Positions 34,515 to 47,855 of a DNA stretch of 50,448 nt are shown here, piece after piece. Each line of letters begins with the position of its first letter. Positions within the stretch are counted from its first letter, which is position 1. A program made the position numbers and the translations under genes. The notes under the pieces were generated by a model. The model saw only the letters and a program-made list of their open reading frames with translations. It was not told where the DNA came from and did no database searches. The stretch is taken from contig NZ_FQTQ01000095.1 of assembly GCF_900128525.1 (NCBI RefSeq), forward strand, positions 1 through 50,448. Reading direction: 5' to 3'. This DNA comes from a methanotrophic endosymbiont of Bathymodiolus puteoserpentis (Logatchev). GTDB lineage: Bacteria > Pseudomonadota > Gammaproteobacteria > Methylococcales > Methylomonadaceae.

Positions 34515-36872
34515 ATGGCTGAAGTAAAAAAGCCACGTAAAAAGGTAAGGCGTAAAAGGAAATCCATAGCTAAGCCCTCTTTGTGGAAACGATTATGGCA
34601 GGGCTTGAAAAAACCTTTGTTAATTTTTTTGGCTACCGCTACTTTTGTCTTAGCCTGTTATATCGGTTATTTGGATTACACGGTTAGAAGGCAATTTGAA
34701 GGTAAACGCTGGTCTATTCCTGCGCGCGTTTATGCTCGTTCGGTAGAACTATATGCTGGCTTGCAAATGGATACCAAGCAATTATTGGCGCTTTTGCAAA
34801 AAATGCACTATCGCGCAGATCGTAAACTATCTTCACCGGCGACTTATCATGAAAAAGCAAGGTATATTGGCTTGAAAACGCGCCCCTTTATCTTTGCTGA
34901 TAAAGAACAGCTAACCCAGCATGTTCGTATTGCTTTTAGTGGTTCTGAAATTCGTTCCATTATAGATGTACCAACAGGTCAAGAATTATCTGTTGTGCGC
35001 CTTGATCCAGTACAAATTGGCAGTTTTTATCCAGCACATAAAGAAGATAGAGTGCTGGTCAAGCTGGCAGAGGTTCCGCCGACTTTAGTGCAAGGTTTAT
35101 TGGCGACTGAAGATCGTAATTTTTACCAGCATATTGGTATTTCCTTTAAAGGTATCGCGCGTGCTATGTGGGCGAATTTACGGGCGGGTAGTTTGGTGCA
35201 GGGCGGTAGCACCATCACGCAGCAATTAGTAAAAAACTTTTACTTAACTTCGGAGCGAAGCTTAAAGCGAAAGGTTAATGAAGCACTTATGGCGTTGATT
35301 TTAGAGTTTCGCTTTAGTAAAGATGAAATCTTAGAAGCGTATTTGAATGAGGTATATTTAGGTCAAGATGGTGCGCATGCTATTCATGGGTTTGGTTTGG
35401 CGAGTGAGTTTTATTTCTCACGGCCTTTGAAAAGCTTGCCTTTGCACCAAGTGGCTGCCTTAATTGCGCTAGTGCGTGGACCGAGTTATTATGATTTACG
35501 GCGCAAACCAGAGCGTGCATTAAAGCGACGTAATTTAGTGTTAACAGAAATGTTTGCGCACGGCGATATTACTAAAAAGCAGTTACAGTTGGCCAAACAA
35601 AAAGCGCTTAAGGTTGAACCTTTTGCCCATAGGCCAGCAAATCGTTACCCAGCTTTTATAGATTTAGTCAGACGCCAATTAACCCAGGAATACAATGAAA
35701 CAGATTTAACCTCGGAAGGGTTAAATATTTTTACTACTTTGGATACGAAGGTTCAGGATGCTTTGGATAGTAGTATTACCCATGAATTAAAGAAGCTTGA
35801 AAGGCGTAAGCGCTCTAAAAATCTAGAAACTGCGGCAATTGTAACCCGTAGAGATAGTGGTGAAATTGTTGCCTTAGCAGGTGGCAAAGATAGTCAGGGC
35901 GTAGGTTTTAATCGTGCATTAAATGCGGTGCGCCCTATAGGTTCTTTGATTAAACCTATTGTGTATTTGACGGCACTTGAATACCCGGAAAAATATACAT
36001 TAATTACCCCTGTTAGTGATACAGCGATTAAGATTAAAGCTGAAAAAGGGAACTGGTGGGAGCCGAGTAATTATGATCATATTGAGCATGGGGATGTACC
36101 ATTGCATACTGCATTAGCACATTCTTATAATTTGGCGACTGTACGCATAGGCATGGATATAGGTATAGGGAGAATTGCCAAAACCTTGCGCGAAACAGGT
36201 ATCACGAGACATATTAATTTATTTCCTTCCATGCTTTTAGGGGCGCTGCCTTTAACGCCTTTTGAAGTAACGCAAATGTATCAAACTTTGGCAGGTGATG
36301 GTTTTGCTATGCCGTTGCGTTCAATTACAGCCGTTATTGCTCAAAGTGGCACTTTACTACAACGTTATCCTTACGTGATTCGACAAGAATTGGATCCAGC
36401 AGCGACTTATTTAACTAATACCGTATTACAAGAGGTTATGCGTGAGGGGACGGGGCTATCAGCTTATCAAGTCTTACCGAAATCCTTACAGATTGCGGGT
36501 AAAACAGGTACGACTAATGATTTAAAAGATAGCTGGTTTGCTGGTTATACGGGGGATTACCTAGCCGTGTTTTGGGTTGGGCGTGATGATAATAAACCGG
36601 CTGGCGTGACTGGCTCTAGCGGTGCCTTAAAATTATGGACAGCATTGATGCAGCAAGTTGCTACGCAGCCAGTTTTTTTAGCAATGCCTGACTCTGTCGT
36701 ATCGGTTTGGATAGAGCCAGAAACAGGATTATTGGCCAATGAATTATGTGAGGGCGCAGTAAAATATGCTTTTGTACGCGGTTCAGAGCCAAAAGAGAAT
36801 GCGGCTTGTGTTGACACGCCGGTCAATAAAGCCAAAATGTGGATTAACGAATTTATAAAGGAAAACTTTTAA
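34515..36872 (+). CDS. mrcB: penicillin-binding protein 1B
   Basis: A 785-residue bifunctional peptidoglycan synthase of the inner membrane. A basic cytosolic tail (KKPRKKVRRKRKS) precedes a membrane segment at about 34-53 (LLIFLATATFVLACYIGYL). The UB2H-type region follows. The glycosyltransferase domain has ATEDRNFYQHIGIS and STITQQLVKNFYL. The transpeptidase domain has the SxxK motif in GSLIKPIVYLTAL, SYN in AHSYNLATVRIG and KTGTT near 665. It follows parC by 3 bp and overlaps lolA by one base (TAATG). Confidence 0.97.
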   Translation: MAEVKKPRKKVRRKRKSIAKPSLWKRLWQGLKKPLLIFLATATFVLACYIGYLDYTVRRQFEGKRWSIPARVYARSVELYAGLQMDTKQLLALLQKMHYRADRKLSSPATYHEKARYIGLKTRPFIFADKEQLTQHVRIAFSGSEIRSIIDVPTGQELSVVRLDPVQIGSFYPAHKEDRVLVKLAEVPPTLVQGLLATEDRNFYQHIGISFKGIARAMWANLRAGSLVQGGSTITQQLVKNFYLTSERSLKRKVNEALMALILEFRFSKDEILEAYLNEVYLGQDGAHAIHGFGLASEFYFSRPLKSLPLHQVAALIALVRGPSYYDLRRKPERALKRRNLVLTEMFAHGDITKKQLQLAKQKALKVEPFAHRPANRYPAFIDLVRRQLTQEYNETDLTSEGLNIFTTLDTKVQDALDSSITHELKKLERRKRSKNLETAAIVTRRDSGEIVALAGGKDSQGVGFNRALNAVRPIGSLIKPIVYLTALEYPEKYTLITPVSDTAIKIKAEKGNWWEPSNYDHIEHGDVPLHTALAHSYNLATVRIGMDIGIGRIAKTLRETGITRHINLFPSMLLGALPLTPFEVTQMYQTLAGDGFAMPLRSITAVIAQSGTLLQRYPYVIRQELDPAATYLTNTVLQEVMREGTGLSAYQVLPKSLQIAGKTGTTNDLKDSWFAGYTGDYLAVFWVGRDDNKPAGVTGSSGALKLWTALMQQVATQPVFLAMPDSVVSVWIEPETGLLANELCEGAVKYAFVRGSEPKENAACVDTPVNKAKMWINEFIKENF

Positions 36873-37483
36873 TGAGAATACTGACTTTACTATGCCTACT
36901 TTTTTCGGGTTTTATTTATGCGGACTCTGCACAATTGCAAGTACTGGAACGCTTTATTGCGCGGGCGCATAATATACAAGCAGATTTTACCCAAATATCA
37001 TTGGATGAGTTAGGCCAAGCAAAGCAAACGAGTACGGGAGTTTTTTATTTACAACAGCCGGGTAAGTTTCGTTGGAATTATAAGCAGCCCTATGCACAAC
37101 AAATTGTTTCTAAAGAGGGAAAAGTATGGTTTTATGATGCCGATTTAGAGCAAGTTATTATAAAAAAAATAGATAGCTCCATTGGTGATACGCCGGCTTT
37201 ATTATTAAGTGGTAGTGTTAAATTAGCTGAAAAATATACGATTACTCAGCATGCGCAGGACGGTGATGTACTATGGTTAAAGTTGACCCCAAAAAATACC
37301 GAATCTAGCTTTAAATATATTTTGATTGGGCTAAAGAAGGGGGTGCTTTATGGTATGGAGTTAAGTGATAATTTTGGCCAATTAACGCAAATAATTTTTT
37401 CTAATGTGACTACGCCAGAGACATTAGATGCGAGTTTATTTGAATTTGTGGCACCGGAAGGGACGGATGTTTTTGAAGGTTAA
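36872..37483 (+). CDS. lolA: outer-membrane lipoprotein carrier LolA
   Basis: A 203-residue periplasmic chaperone that takes lipoproteins from LolCDE to LolB. The signal peptide is MRILTLLCLLFSGFIYA, cut near residue 17. LolA features follow: IQADFTQISLDELGQ, STGVFYLQQPGKFRWNYKQP and VWFYDADLEQV. AAGGA precedes the ATG, and the start overlaps the mrcB stop by one base. No lolB is in the window. Confidence 0.95.
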   Translation: MRILTLLCLLFSGFIYADSAQLQVLERFIARAHNIQADFTQISLDELGQAKQTSTGVFYLQQPGKFRWNYKQPYAQQIVSKEGKVWFYDADLEQVIIKKIDSSIGDTPALLLSGSVKLAEKYTITQHAQDGDVLWLKLTPKNTESSFKYILIGLKKGVLYGMELSDNFGQLTQIIFSNVTTPETLDASLFEFVAPEGTDVFEG

Positions 37484-37516
37484 TACTTGTATTGACTTGC
37501 TAGTGAGAAACAAGCA

Positions 37517-38824
37517 ATGAATCGTGCACTAAAGCCATTGGCTGATTTAATGCGCCCTGAGTCTTTAGCTGATTACGCTGGGCAGAAGCATCTTTTACAG
37601 CCTGGTAAGCCCTTGTATGAGGCGATTAACTCGGGTCGTCTGCATTCCATGATTTTTTGGGGGCCGCCTGGCACTGGCAAGACAACTTTGGCGCGTATGA
37701 TTGCGCATCATTCTAATGCTGAATTTATGGCTATTTCAGCAGTATTGGCGGGTGTTAAAGAGATACGTGCAGCCGTTGCTTTAGCAAAAAGAATACAACA
37801 AGAAGAGCAGCGTAAAAGTATATTATTTGTTGATGAAGTGCATCGTTTTAATAAATCACAACAAGATGCTTTTTTACCACATGTAGAAGATGGTACTGTG
37901 TATTTTTTAGGCGCAACGACTGAAAATCCCTCTTTTGCATTGAATAATGCTTTGTTATCACGCGCACGCGTTTATGTTTTGAATGCCTTAACGATTGATG
38001 ATTTACAGGCGGTTCTTAATAAGGTTTTGGTAGATCAAGAAAAAGGCTTTGGTGCATTAAATCTCAGTATTTCTGAAGAGCTAAAACAGCAGTTTGCAGT
38101 GGCAGCAGACGGTGATGCAAGGCGCTTATTAAATTTATTGGAAATTGCGGTTGAATTAACGCAGGCCAAACAAAGTACTGAAATTACTGAAGCCATAGCT
38201 AAAGAAGTTTTAGCAGGTGGCGTGCGTCGCTTTGATAATCAAGGCGAAGAGTTTTATAACCAAATTTCTGCGTTGCATAAATCCGTACGAGGTAGCTCAC
38301 CCGATGGCGCGCTCTATTGGTTTTGCCGCATGATTGATGGTGGTTGTGATCCTTTGTATCTAGCACGACGTATTGTACGTATTGCTTCAGAAGATATCGG
38401 TAATGCTGATCCGCGGGCTTTACAATTGTGTATGAATGCTTGGGAAACTCAAGAGCGTTTAGGGAGTCCTGAGGGTGAATTAGCTTTAGCGCAAGCCTTG
38501 GTTTATATGGCTTGTGCGCCTAAGAGCAATGCTGTTTATAGGGCATTTAATGCCGCGATGAGTGCTGCAAAACAAAGTGGTAGTTTACCTGTGCCTAAGC
38601 ATTTGCGTAATGCGCCGACTAAGCTGATGAAATCATTGGACTATGGCAAAGAATACCGTTATGCCCATAATGAACCTGAGGCTTATGCGGCAGGGGAAAG
38701 CTATTTCCCAGAGCAGTTAATGGAAACTCAATATTATCAGCCGGTTACCCGCGGCTTAGAAATTAAAATAGCAGAAAAATTAAAACATTTGCGAGAATTA
38801 GATAGAATAGCGGGTAAGAACTAA
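37517..38824 (+). CDS. rarA: RarA (MgsA) replication-associated recombination ATPase
   Basis: A 435-residue AAA+ ATPase that acts at stalled replication forks. [20 protein letters not shown] opens the family. Walker A is [14 protein letters not shown] at about 50-63. Walker B and the RarA signature read [46 protein letters not shown] and [20 protein letters not shown] are further family blocks. It starts 33 bp after lolA, so it may be read through from parC-mrcB-lolA. Confidence 0.96.
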   Translation: MNRALKPLADLMRPESLADYAGQKHLLQPGKPLYEAINSGRLHSMIFWGPPGTGKTTLARMIAHHSNAEFMAISAVLAGVKEIRAAVALAKRIQQEEQRKSILFVDEVHRFNKSQQDAFLPHVEDGTVYFLGATTENPSFALNNALLSRARVYVLNALTIDDLQAVLNKVLVDQEKGFGALNLSISEELKQQFAVAADGDARRLLNLLEIAVELTQAKQSTEITEAIAKEVLAGGVRRFDNQGEEFYNQISALHKSVRGSSPDGALYWFCRMIDGGCDPLYLARRIVRIASEDIGNADPRALQLCMNAWETQERLGSPEGELALAQALVYMACAPKSNAVYRAFNAAMSAAKQSGSLPVPKHLRNAPTKLMKSLDYGKEYRYAHNEPEAYAAGESYFPEQLMETQYYQPVTRGLEIKIAEKLKHLRELDRIAGKN

Positions 38825-38916
38825 AAAAAGGTGCTCTCTTCTTTATTACTGATCCTTTAAAGAAAGTAGTAGCCATTAATAATAAATAACATAAATACTA
38901 TTTAAAGATAAACGCT

Positions 38917-39882
38917 ATGGACTTAAATTTTCTTGATTTTGAACAACCAATTGCAGAATTAGACGCAAAAATTGAAGAATTACGCCGTGTACAATCGGAA
39001 AATGATATTGATATTTCTTCGGCACTGAGTGATTTAGAAGCTAAAAGTGCAGCAATGACGGAAGAAATTTTTAAGGATTTAAGTGATTGGCAGATTTCGC
39101 AATTATCTCGTCATCCAGGTCGCCCTTATACTTTAGATTATATTGATTTAATGTTTACTGATTTCCATGAATTACATGGCGATCGTACTTATGCAGATGA
39201 TCAAGCCATTATTTGTGGTTTAGCGAAATTAAACGGTCAAGCGGTTGCTGTTATTGGACATCAAAAAGGCCGTGATACAAAAGAGAAAATCAAACGCAAT
39301 TTTGGTATGCCCCGTCCTGAGGGATATCGTAAAGCTTTGCGTGTTATGAAAATGGCAGAGCGCTTTCATTTGCCTATTATTTGTCTTATTGACACACCAG
39401 GGGCTTACCCTGGTATTGGTGCGGAAGAACGCGGGCAAAGTGAAGCAATTGCTCGTAATTTATTTGAAATGGCTAAGCTAGAAACTCCTATTATTTGTAC
39501 AGTCATAGGTGAAGGTGGTTCGGGTGGCGCTTTAGCTATTGGTGTTGGCGATCGTTTACTTATGTTGGAATATAGCACTTATTCAGTTATTTCCCCCGAG
39601 GGATGTGCTTCGATTTTATGGAAAAGTGCTGATAAAGCTAAACTAGCAGCTGAAGCAATGGGTATCACTTCAGATAGAGTAAGAGAGCAGGGATTTTTAG
39701 ACGAAGTTGTTAGAGAGCCCGTGGGTGGCGCGCACAGAAACTTTAAAGTAATGGCTGACAATTTAAAAGAGGCGCTATTTCGTTATATTAAAGAGTTGCG
39801 TCATGAAGACATGGGCGATTTATTAGAGAAACGTTATCAACGAGTTATGTCTTATGGTGCTTTTAGTGAAGAAGCGAAATAA
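38917..39882 (+). CDS. accA: acetyl-CoA carboxylase carboxyltransferase subunit alpha
   Basis: A 321-residue subunit that, with AccD, transfers carboxyl from carboxy-biotin to acetyl-CoA to make malonyl-CoA. [19 protein letters not shown] opens it. [38 protein letters not shown], the [19 protein letters not shown] block and [15 protein letters not shown] are classic AccA sequence. Length is normal. tilS follows after 187 bp that include a palindromic repeat. Confidence 0.98.
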   Translation: MDLNFLDFEQPIAELDAKIEELRRVQSENDIDISSALSDLEAKSAAMTEEIFKDLSDWQISQLSRHPGRPYTLDYIDLMFTDFHELHGDRTYADDQAIICGLAKLNGQAVAVIGHQKGRDTKEKIKRNFGMPRPEGYRKALRVMKMAERFHLPIICLIDTPGAYPGIGAEERGQSEAIARNLFEMAKLETPIICTVIGEGGSGGALAIGVGDRLLMLEYSTYSVISPEGCASILWKSADKAKLAAEAMGITSDRVREQGFLDEVVREPVGGAHRNFKVMADNLKEALFRYIKELRHEDMGDLLEKRYQRVMSYGAFSEEAK

Positions 39883-39915
39883 GCCACCGTCATAAGAATC
39901 TTGATTTGAAGTTTT

Positions 39916-39969
39916 GTAGGGCGAGCTTCAGTCCGCTTTTTTAGCAATGGCGGACTGAATCCGCCCTAC
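39916..39969. repeat. dispersed palindromic repeat, GTAGGGCG family, copy 1
   Basis: GTAGGGCG-AGC-TTCAGTCCGC (39916-39936) pairs with GCGGACTGAAT-CCGCCCTAC (39950-39969) around a 13-base T-rich loop, between accA and tilS. A second copy is at 45502-45563. The same words in both copies and compensating bases show one family. It may also end the accA transcript. The gap 39883-40069 holds nothing else recognised. Confidence 0.85.
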
Positions 39970-40069
39970 GAGTTATATGCTGCCCCGTCTTAAATTCGTA
40001 ACCATACAGCTAATAGGAGAGGCTACATAGCAAGGGGCATATTACCGCCTCGGTAAGGACTCTTTATAT

Positions 40070-41416
40070 ATGAAGCTTAATTCATCCTTTATAGCCTCCC
40101 AGCTTCTCCCTTTTTACGCAAAATCCAATATTATTGTAGGTTATAGCGGTGGCGTAGATTCTCATGTTTTATTGCACTTACTGACTAGCCTGCCTGAGTT
40201 TAAAAATAAAATAACAGCTATTTATGTGCATCATGGCTTACAAACTTGTGCCGATGCTTGGGCTGTGCATTGTCAGAACTGTTCGGAAGCATTAGGTGTT
40301 AAGTTCAAGGTATTAAAAGTTAATGGCCAAGCTGCACCAGGTGAAAGCCCTGAAGAAGCTGCGCGTAATGCCCGCTACCAAGCATTTAAAGACATGCTTA
40401 CAGCCGATGATGTGCTTTTATTTGCGCAGCATCGTAATGATCAGTTGGAAACGGTTTTATTGCAGTTATTTCGTGGTGCCGGTTTGAAAGGTTTGTCAGG
40501 CATGCCGGTGAAAGCCTCTTTTGTAGCGGGGACGCTGCTAAGACCATTATTGGATGTTAGTCAAGAAGACATTAAGCAGTATGCTTTGCAGCATCAGCTA
40601 CAGTGGATTGAAGATCCGAGTAATCAGGATACTCAGTTTGATCGAAACTTTTTGCGCCAAGAAATCCTCCCTTTATTAGAGCAACGTTGGCCAAGTTTAG
40701 ATAAGACTGTGGCTCGTGTTGCTAGTCATTGCGCTGAGGCACAAATGGTTTTATCTGCCAATGCAAAAGAGCAGATGTTAATGCTTTATGATCAACAACA
40801 GCGATGTTTATTGATTACTGGCTTGTTACAGCACGATGTTTTAATGCAGCAATGGATAGTGCGTGAATGGTTGGGTTATTTAGGTGTGCGCATGCCTTCA
40901 GTGAAAGTATTGCAGGCTATTTTGCAGAATATTTTAACGGCACGGCAAGAGGCAAATCCTATTGTTCGGCATGATGGTTTTGATATTCAACGCTATCGAG
41001 ATGGCTTATATTTAGTTGCGCCACAAGTTCCGTTTGATGCTAGTCAGGTGTTTTTATGGAGCGATACGAGCCAACCTTTACCTTTAAATAATAATGGTCG
41101 CTTGCTGGTGAGTGAGGCTCAGCAAGGTATAGCAGTAGATTTATGGCAGCAAGGGGCGGTACAAATCAAGTATCGGCAAGGGGGGGAGAAAATTGCTTTA
41201 CCTAATAGAACAGGCCGCCATAGCTTAAAAAAATTATTTCAAGAAGCTGGGATTGCTCCTTGGCTACGTGCGAGGGTGCCTGTTATCTATATTGGTGACA
41301 AAATTGCAGCCATTGCTGATTTTTGGGTAAGTAAAGATTTTTATGGCACAGTAGGCGAACCTTGTATAAAGCTAACTTGGCATAAAGCCCATGACGAAAA
41401 GTTCAATATTGATTAA
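40070..41416 (+). CDS. tilS: tRNA(Ile)-lysidine synthase
   Basis: A 448-residue ATP-dependent enzyme that makes lysidine at C34 of tRNA-Ile(CAU), which fixes its reading of AUA. The PP-loop SGGVDS lies at 26-31. AIYVHHGLQTCAD, AAPGESPEEAARNARYQAF and FAQHRNDQLETVLLQLFRGAG follow. Then SNQDTQFDRNFLRQEILPLL. The C-terminal TilS domain ends GRHSLKKLFQEAGIAPWLR. Full length. Confidence 0.96.
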   Translation: MKLNSSFIASQLLPFYAKSNIIVGYSGGVDSHVLLHLLTSLPEFKNKITAIYVHHGLQTCADAWAVHCQNCSEALGVKFKVLKVNGQAAPGESPEEAARNARYQAFKDMLTADDVLLFAQHRNDQLETVLLQLFRGAGLKGLSGMPVKASFVAGTLLRPLLDVSQEDIKQYALQHQLQWIEDPSNQDTQFDRNFLRQEILPLLEQRWPSLDKTVARVASHCAEAQMVLSANAKEQMLMLYDQQQRCLLITGLLQHDVLMQQWIVREWLGYLGVRMPSVKVLQAILQNILTARQEANPIVRHDGFDIQRYRDGLYLVAPQVPFDASQVFLWSDTSQPLPLNNNGRLLVSEAQQGIAVDLWQQGAVQIKYRQGGEKIALPNRTGRHSLKKLFQEAGIAPWLRARVPVIYIGDKIAAIADFWVSKDFYGTVGEPCIKLTWHKAHDEKFNID

Positions 41417-41422
41417 AATAGG

Positions 41423-41571
41423 GTAACTTCTTATTTTTAACAGCGACTAAAGCGTGTTGTAGGATGTGCTGAGGAACGAAGCGCATCACATAAATGATGC
41501 GCTTCCAATCGTCAGCACATCCTACGCTATGACGTGAATATCTTAAATACCTGTGGATCATGAGAAGTTAC
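41423..41571. repeat. 149-bp MITE-like element, GTAGGATG family, long copy
   Basis: GTAACTTCTTAT (41423-41434) and ATGAGAAGTTAC (41560-41571) are 12-bp terminal inverted repeats with one mismatch. Inside, GTAGGATGTGCTGA (from 41459) pairs with TCAGCACATCCTAC (to 41525) with further pairing to a central loop. The end tail at 41545-41571 matches 21446-21472. There is no reading frame. It starts 6 bp after tilS and may act as a transcript end. Confidence 0.8.
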
Positions 41572-41664
41572 AAAATAGGTTGCAATATTGCTGGTTTAAC
41601 AGAATATTCTTACCCTAAGCCCGTTAGCTATTTATGGGCTACAAAAGGTCATTGAGCATGTTAA

Positions 41665-45478
<3,814 letters not shown>

Positions 45479-45501
45479 TTTATATTTAGCTTGGAAGAGA
45501 A

Positions 45502-45563
45502 TAGGGCGGACTTCAGTCCGCTATGCTTAAATAAAAAATTGCGGACTGAAGTCTCCACCCTAC
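45502..45563. repeat. dispersed palindromic repeat, GTAGGGCG family, copy 2
   Basis: TAGGGCGGACTTCAGTCCGC (from 45502) pairs with GCGGACTGAAGTCTCCACCC and TAC (45541-45563) around a 19-base AT-rich loop. It matches the copy at 39916-39969, including the TTCAGTCCGC core. It lies between eno and ftsB and could end the eno transcript. Confidence 0.85.
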
Positions 45564-45640
45564 GTTTTATATGGAACAGTTAAACAGAGTAGATTCTTAT
45601 CGGCTAATCTGGGTGCTATTGCTAACCAACACTTGCAGGT

Positions 45641-45916
45641 GTGCTTATTAAGTTTCTCATTGCCATTTTACTGATATTTATTGCGCTGTTACAACATCGC
45701 CTTTGGCAAGGTGATGGTGGTATTGCGCAAACACAACAATATCAGCGCCAACTCGAAGCGCTGCAAAAGCAACTGGCGATCAAGCAGCAACGTAACGAAG
45801 TGCTTAAAGCCGAGGTTCAAGACTTGCGCAAAGGGCAGGAAGCTATTGAAGAAATTGCGCGTTATGACTTAGGTTTGATTAAAAAAGATGAAACTTTTTT
45901 TCAAGTCATTGAATAA
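45641..45916 (+). CDS. ftsB: cell division protein FtsB
   Basis: A 91-residue bitopic inner-membrane protein of the FtsQLB divisome complex. A membrane segment at 1-17 (MLIKFLIAILLIFIALL) is followed by a coiled coil (QQYQRQLEALQKQL, QQRNEVLKAEVQDLRKG) and the conserved end IEEIARYDLGLIKKDE. The start is GTG 45641 with AGGT right before it, so the start is not certain; an ATG in frame nearby is lacking. eno-ftsB-ispD order is usual in gammas. Confidence 0.94.
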   Translation: MLIKFLIAILLIFIALLQHRLWQGDGGIAQTQQYQRQLEALQKQLAIKQQRNEVLKAEVQDLRKGQEAIEEIARYDLGLIKKDETFFQVIE

Positions 45917-45975
45917 GTTATAAGGCAATGTCTAGCCCGTAAAGCCCTAAATGTAACTTAAATATATCGAACTCT

Positions 45976-46677
45976 ATGAAAACAACCACTAAATATTGGG
46001 GGATTGTGCCTGCGGCAGGCGTTGGGAAACGTATGCAAGCAGATCGGCCTAAACAATACCTATCATTAAACGGCGTAACGGTTATAGAACAAAGCTTAAT
46101 GCGCTTATTACAAGTACAGCAGTTGACCGCAGTCATAGTGGCTATTTCTAAAGAAGATCCTTATTGGTCAACATTAGCCATCTCTAAAAATGCCCGCATT
46201 CGTACCGCAGCGGGAGGTAAAGAACGAGCAGATTCAGTCTTGTCAGCTTTGCATTCGATTGCCGATAACGCTGAGGATGATGATTGGGTACTCGTACATG
46301 ATGCAGCTCGACCTTGTATTACTCAAAGTGATGTTGAAAATTTGATTAATGAATTACAAACTCATGAAGTAGGCGGTATTTTAGGCCAAGCTTCACACGA
46401 TACGCTCAAATCGGTTAATAAAGATTTAGCCATTAACGAGACAATTGATCGTAGCAAAATTTGGCGTGCTTTTACACCGCAAATGTTTCGTTATGGCGCT
46501 TTAAAAAAAGCCTTACAAGACGCAGCTGAAAAAGGCTGGGTTGTGACCGATGATGCCAGCGCATTAGAGTTACAAGGAAAACAACCTAAAATGATTGCCG
46601 GGCGAGCAGATAATCTAAAAATTACGCGGCCTGAAGATTTAGCTTTAGCACAATTTTATTTGGAGCAACAACAATGA
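45976..46677 (+). CDS. ispD: 2-C-methyl-D-erythritol 4-phosphate cytidylyltransferase
   Basis: A 233-residue MEP-pathway enzyme: it joins MEP to CTP to form CDP-ME. The nucleotide loop is [18 protein letters not shown] near 12-29, and [24 protein letters not shown] and TDDASALEL are family blocks. IARYLE-type ends are replaced here by [13 protein letters not shown]. Its stop overlaps ispF by 4 bp, so the products of two consecutive steps of the pathway's relatives are coupled. Confidence 0.97.
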   Translation: MKTTTKYWGIVPAAGVGKRMQADRPKQYLSLNGVTVIEQSLMRLLQVQQLTAVIVAISKEDPYWSTLAISKNARIRTAAGGKERADSVLSALHSIADNAEDDDWVLVHDAARPCITQSDVENLINELQTHEVGGILGQASHDTLKSVNKDLAINETIDRSKIWRAFTPQMFRYGALKKALQDAAEKGWVVTDDASALELQGKQPKMIAGRADNLKITRPEDLALAQFYLEQQQ

Positions 46678-47150
46678 TACGAGTTGGACAAGGTTATGAT
46701 GTGCATCGCTTTATTGATGACGGTGATGTCATTTTAGGCGGTGTTAAAATTCCTTATAAACAAGGTTTAGAAGCGCATTCTGATGGTGATGTTGTTTTAC
46801 ATGCACTATGTGATGCCTTATTAGGTGCCGCAGCTTTAGGGGATATAGGCAAACATTTTCCCGATACAGATCCTGAGTTTAAAGGGGCTGATAGTCGCGT
46901 TTTACTGCGCCACGTCTACGGTATTGTCCAAGAAAAAGGTTACACCTTAGGCAATGCAGATATTACCATTATTGCTCAAGCCCCTAAAATGGCACCACAT
47001 ATCGTTGCTATGTGTACTCATATTGCAGAAGACTTATCAGTCAATTTGGATTGTATCAATGTCAAAGCAACGACAACTGAAAAGTTAGGCTTTGAAGGTC
47101 GCAAAGAGGGGATTGCAGTGCAGGCTGTTGTGTTGATTAATAAATATTAG
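46674..47150 (+). CDS. ispF: 2-C-methyl-D-erythritol 2,4-cyclodiphosphate synthase
   Basis: A 158-residue MEP-pathway enzyme that cyclises CDP-ME-2-phosphate. [12 protein letters not shown] carries the metal ligands Asp and His. [20 protein letters not shown] with His in [41 protein letters not shown] and [15 protein letters not shown] are the standard blocks. ATG overlaps ispD (ATGA). The decayed vapBC follows. Confidence 0.98.
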   Translation: MIRVGQGYDVHRFIDDGDVILGGVKIPYKQGLEAHSDGDVVLHALCDALLGAAALGDIGKHFPDTDPEFKGADSRVLLRHVYGIVQEKGYTLGNADITIIAQAPKMAPHIVAMCTHIAEDLSVNLDCINVKATTTEKLGFEGRKEGIAVQAVVLINKY

Positions 47151-47160
47151 CCTTTTGAAG

Positions 47161-47196
47161 GGTTATGCATAAAATTATATAATGATATGCATAACC
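47161..47196 (+). promoter_or_regulatory. promoter/operator of the decayed vapBC operon
   Basis: GGTTATGCATA (47161-47171) and TATGCATAACC (47186-47196) form a perfect 11-bp inverted repeat with a consensus -10 TATAAT at 47178-47183 between the arms. GAGGA follows ahead of ATG 47210. This is the usual layout of a VapBC-autoregulated promoter. It remains intact although both genes are broken. Confidence 0.75.
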
Positions 47197-47209
47197 TATG
47201 GAGGAAAAT

Positions 47210-47403
47210 ATGAGAACTACTCTTGATTTATCAGAGAATTGCTTATTGAAGCAACGAAAGTAACTCACACAAACACAAAAACTGGGATCATTGTTCGGGC
47301 ATTAGAAGCATTGGTTAGAAAATCAAAAATTTCTAACCTTAAAAAGTATAAAGGAAAAATTGACCTAGATATTAACCTTGATGAAATCAGAGGCCGTCAT
47401 TAG
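47210..47403 (+). pseudogene. vapB: VapB-type antitoxin, frameshifted
   Basis: ATG 47210 with GAGGA starts MRTTLDLSEN, then a shift near 47240 is needed to continue LIEATKVTHTNTKTGIIVRA, LEALVRKSKISNLKKYKG and the VapB tail DLDINLDEIRGRH, ending at TAG 47401-47403. The 194-base span is not a multiple of three. The ribbon-helix-helix antitoxin pattern is clear. Confidence 0.85.
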
Positions 47404-47785
47404 TGCAAGATTTAGTAGATACATCAGTTTGGATTGATTACTTTCGGGGAAAGTGGTGATTCTAAAAACCTAGATTTGTTAATAGATGAAAATCTCATTG
47501 TAACTAACGAGATTGTACTAACAGAATTGCTGCCTTACCTCAAAATAAAGAAGCAAACAAAAGTAATTGCGCTGTGATACGAAATAAATAAAATTCAACT
47601 GGATATTAACTGGAAAGAAATTATTGAATTTCAGGTAAAATGTTTGGAGAGTAGTGCAAAGGGAATAGGGACTCCTGATTTAATTTATTGCCCAAAATGC
47701 AAAGCAGAATGGTAGTAAAGTCTGCTCTTTAGATAAACATTTTCGATTATTTAACAAGGTCTTGAACATTGATTTATATAAATAA
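47403..47785 (+). pseudogene. vapC: VapC-type PIN-domain toxin, multiply broken
   Basis: It starts at GTG 47403, one base into the vapB stop. VQDLVDTSVWIDYF gives the first PIN-domain Asp. A frameshift near 47450, an in-frame TGA at about 47575 and another shift near 47690 interrupt it. Reading across them gives IVTNEIVLTELLPYL, then SSAKGIGTPDLI, then AQNAKQNGSKVCSLDKHF, all PIN landmarks. It ends at TAA 47783-47785. The toxin cannot be made. Confidence 0.85.
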
Positions 47786-47855
47786 ATATAGGTCGTAGCT
47801 TCAGCTCACCTTTAAATATCATGCTAGTTTATAACCAAAAATTAAAGTTACACTA

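Noticed and set aside
47792-47812. Third copy of the GTAGGGCG repeat (GTCGTAGCTTCAGCTCACC)
   Set aside because: Only a few words match and no second arm is present.
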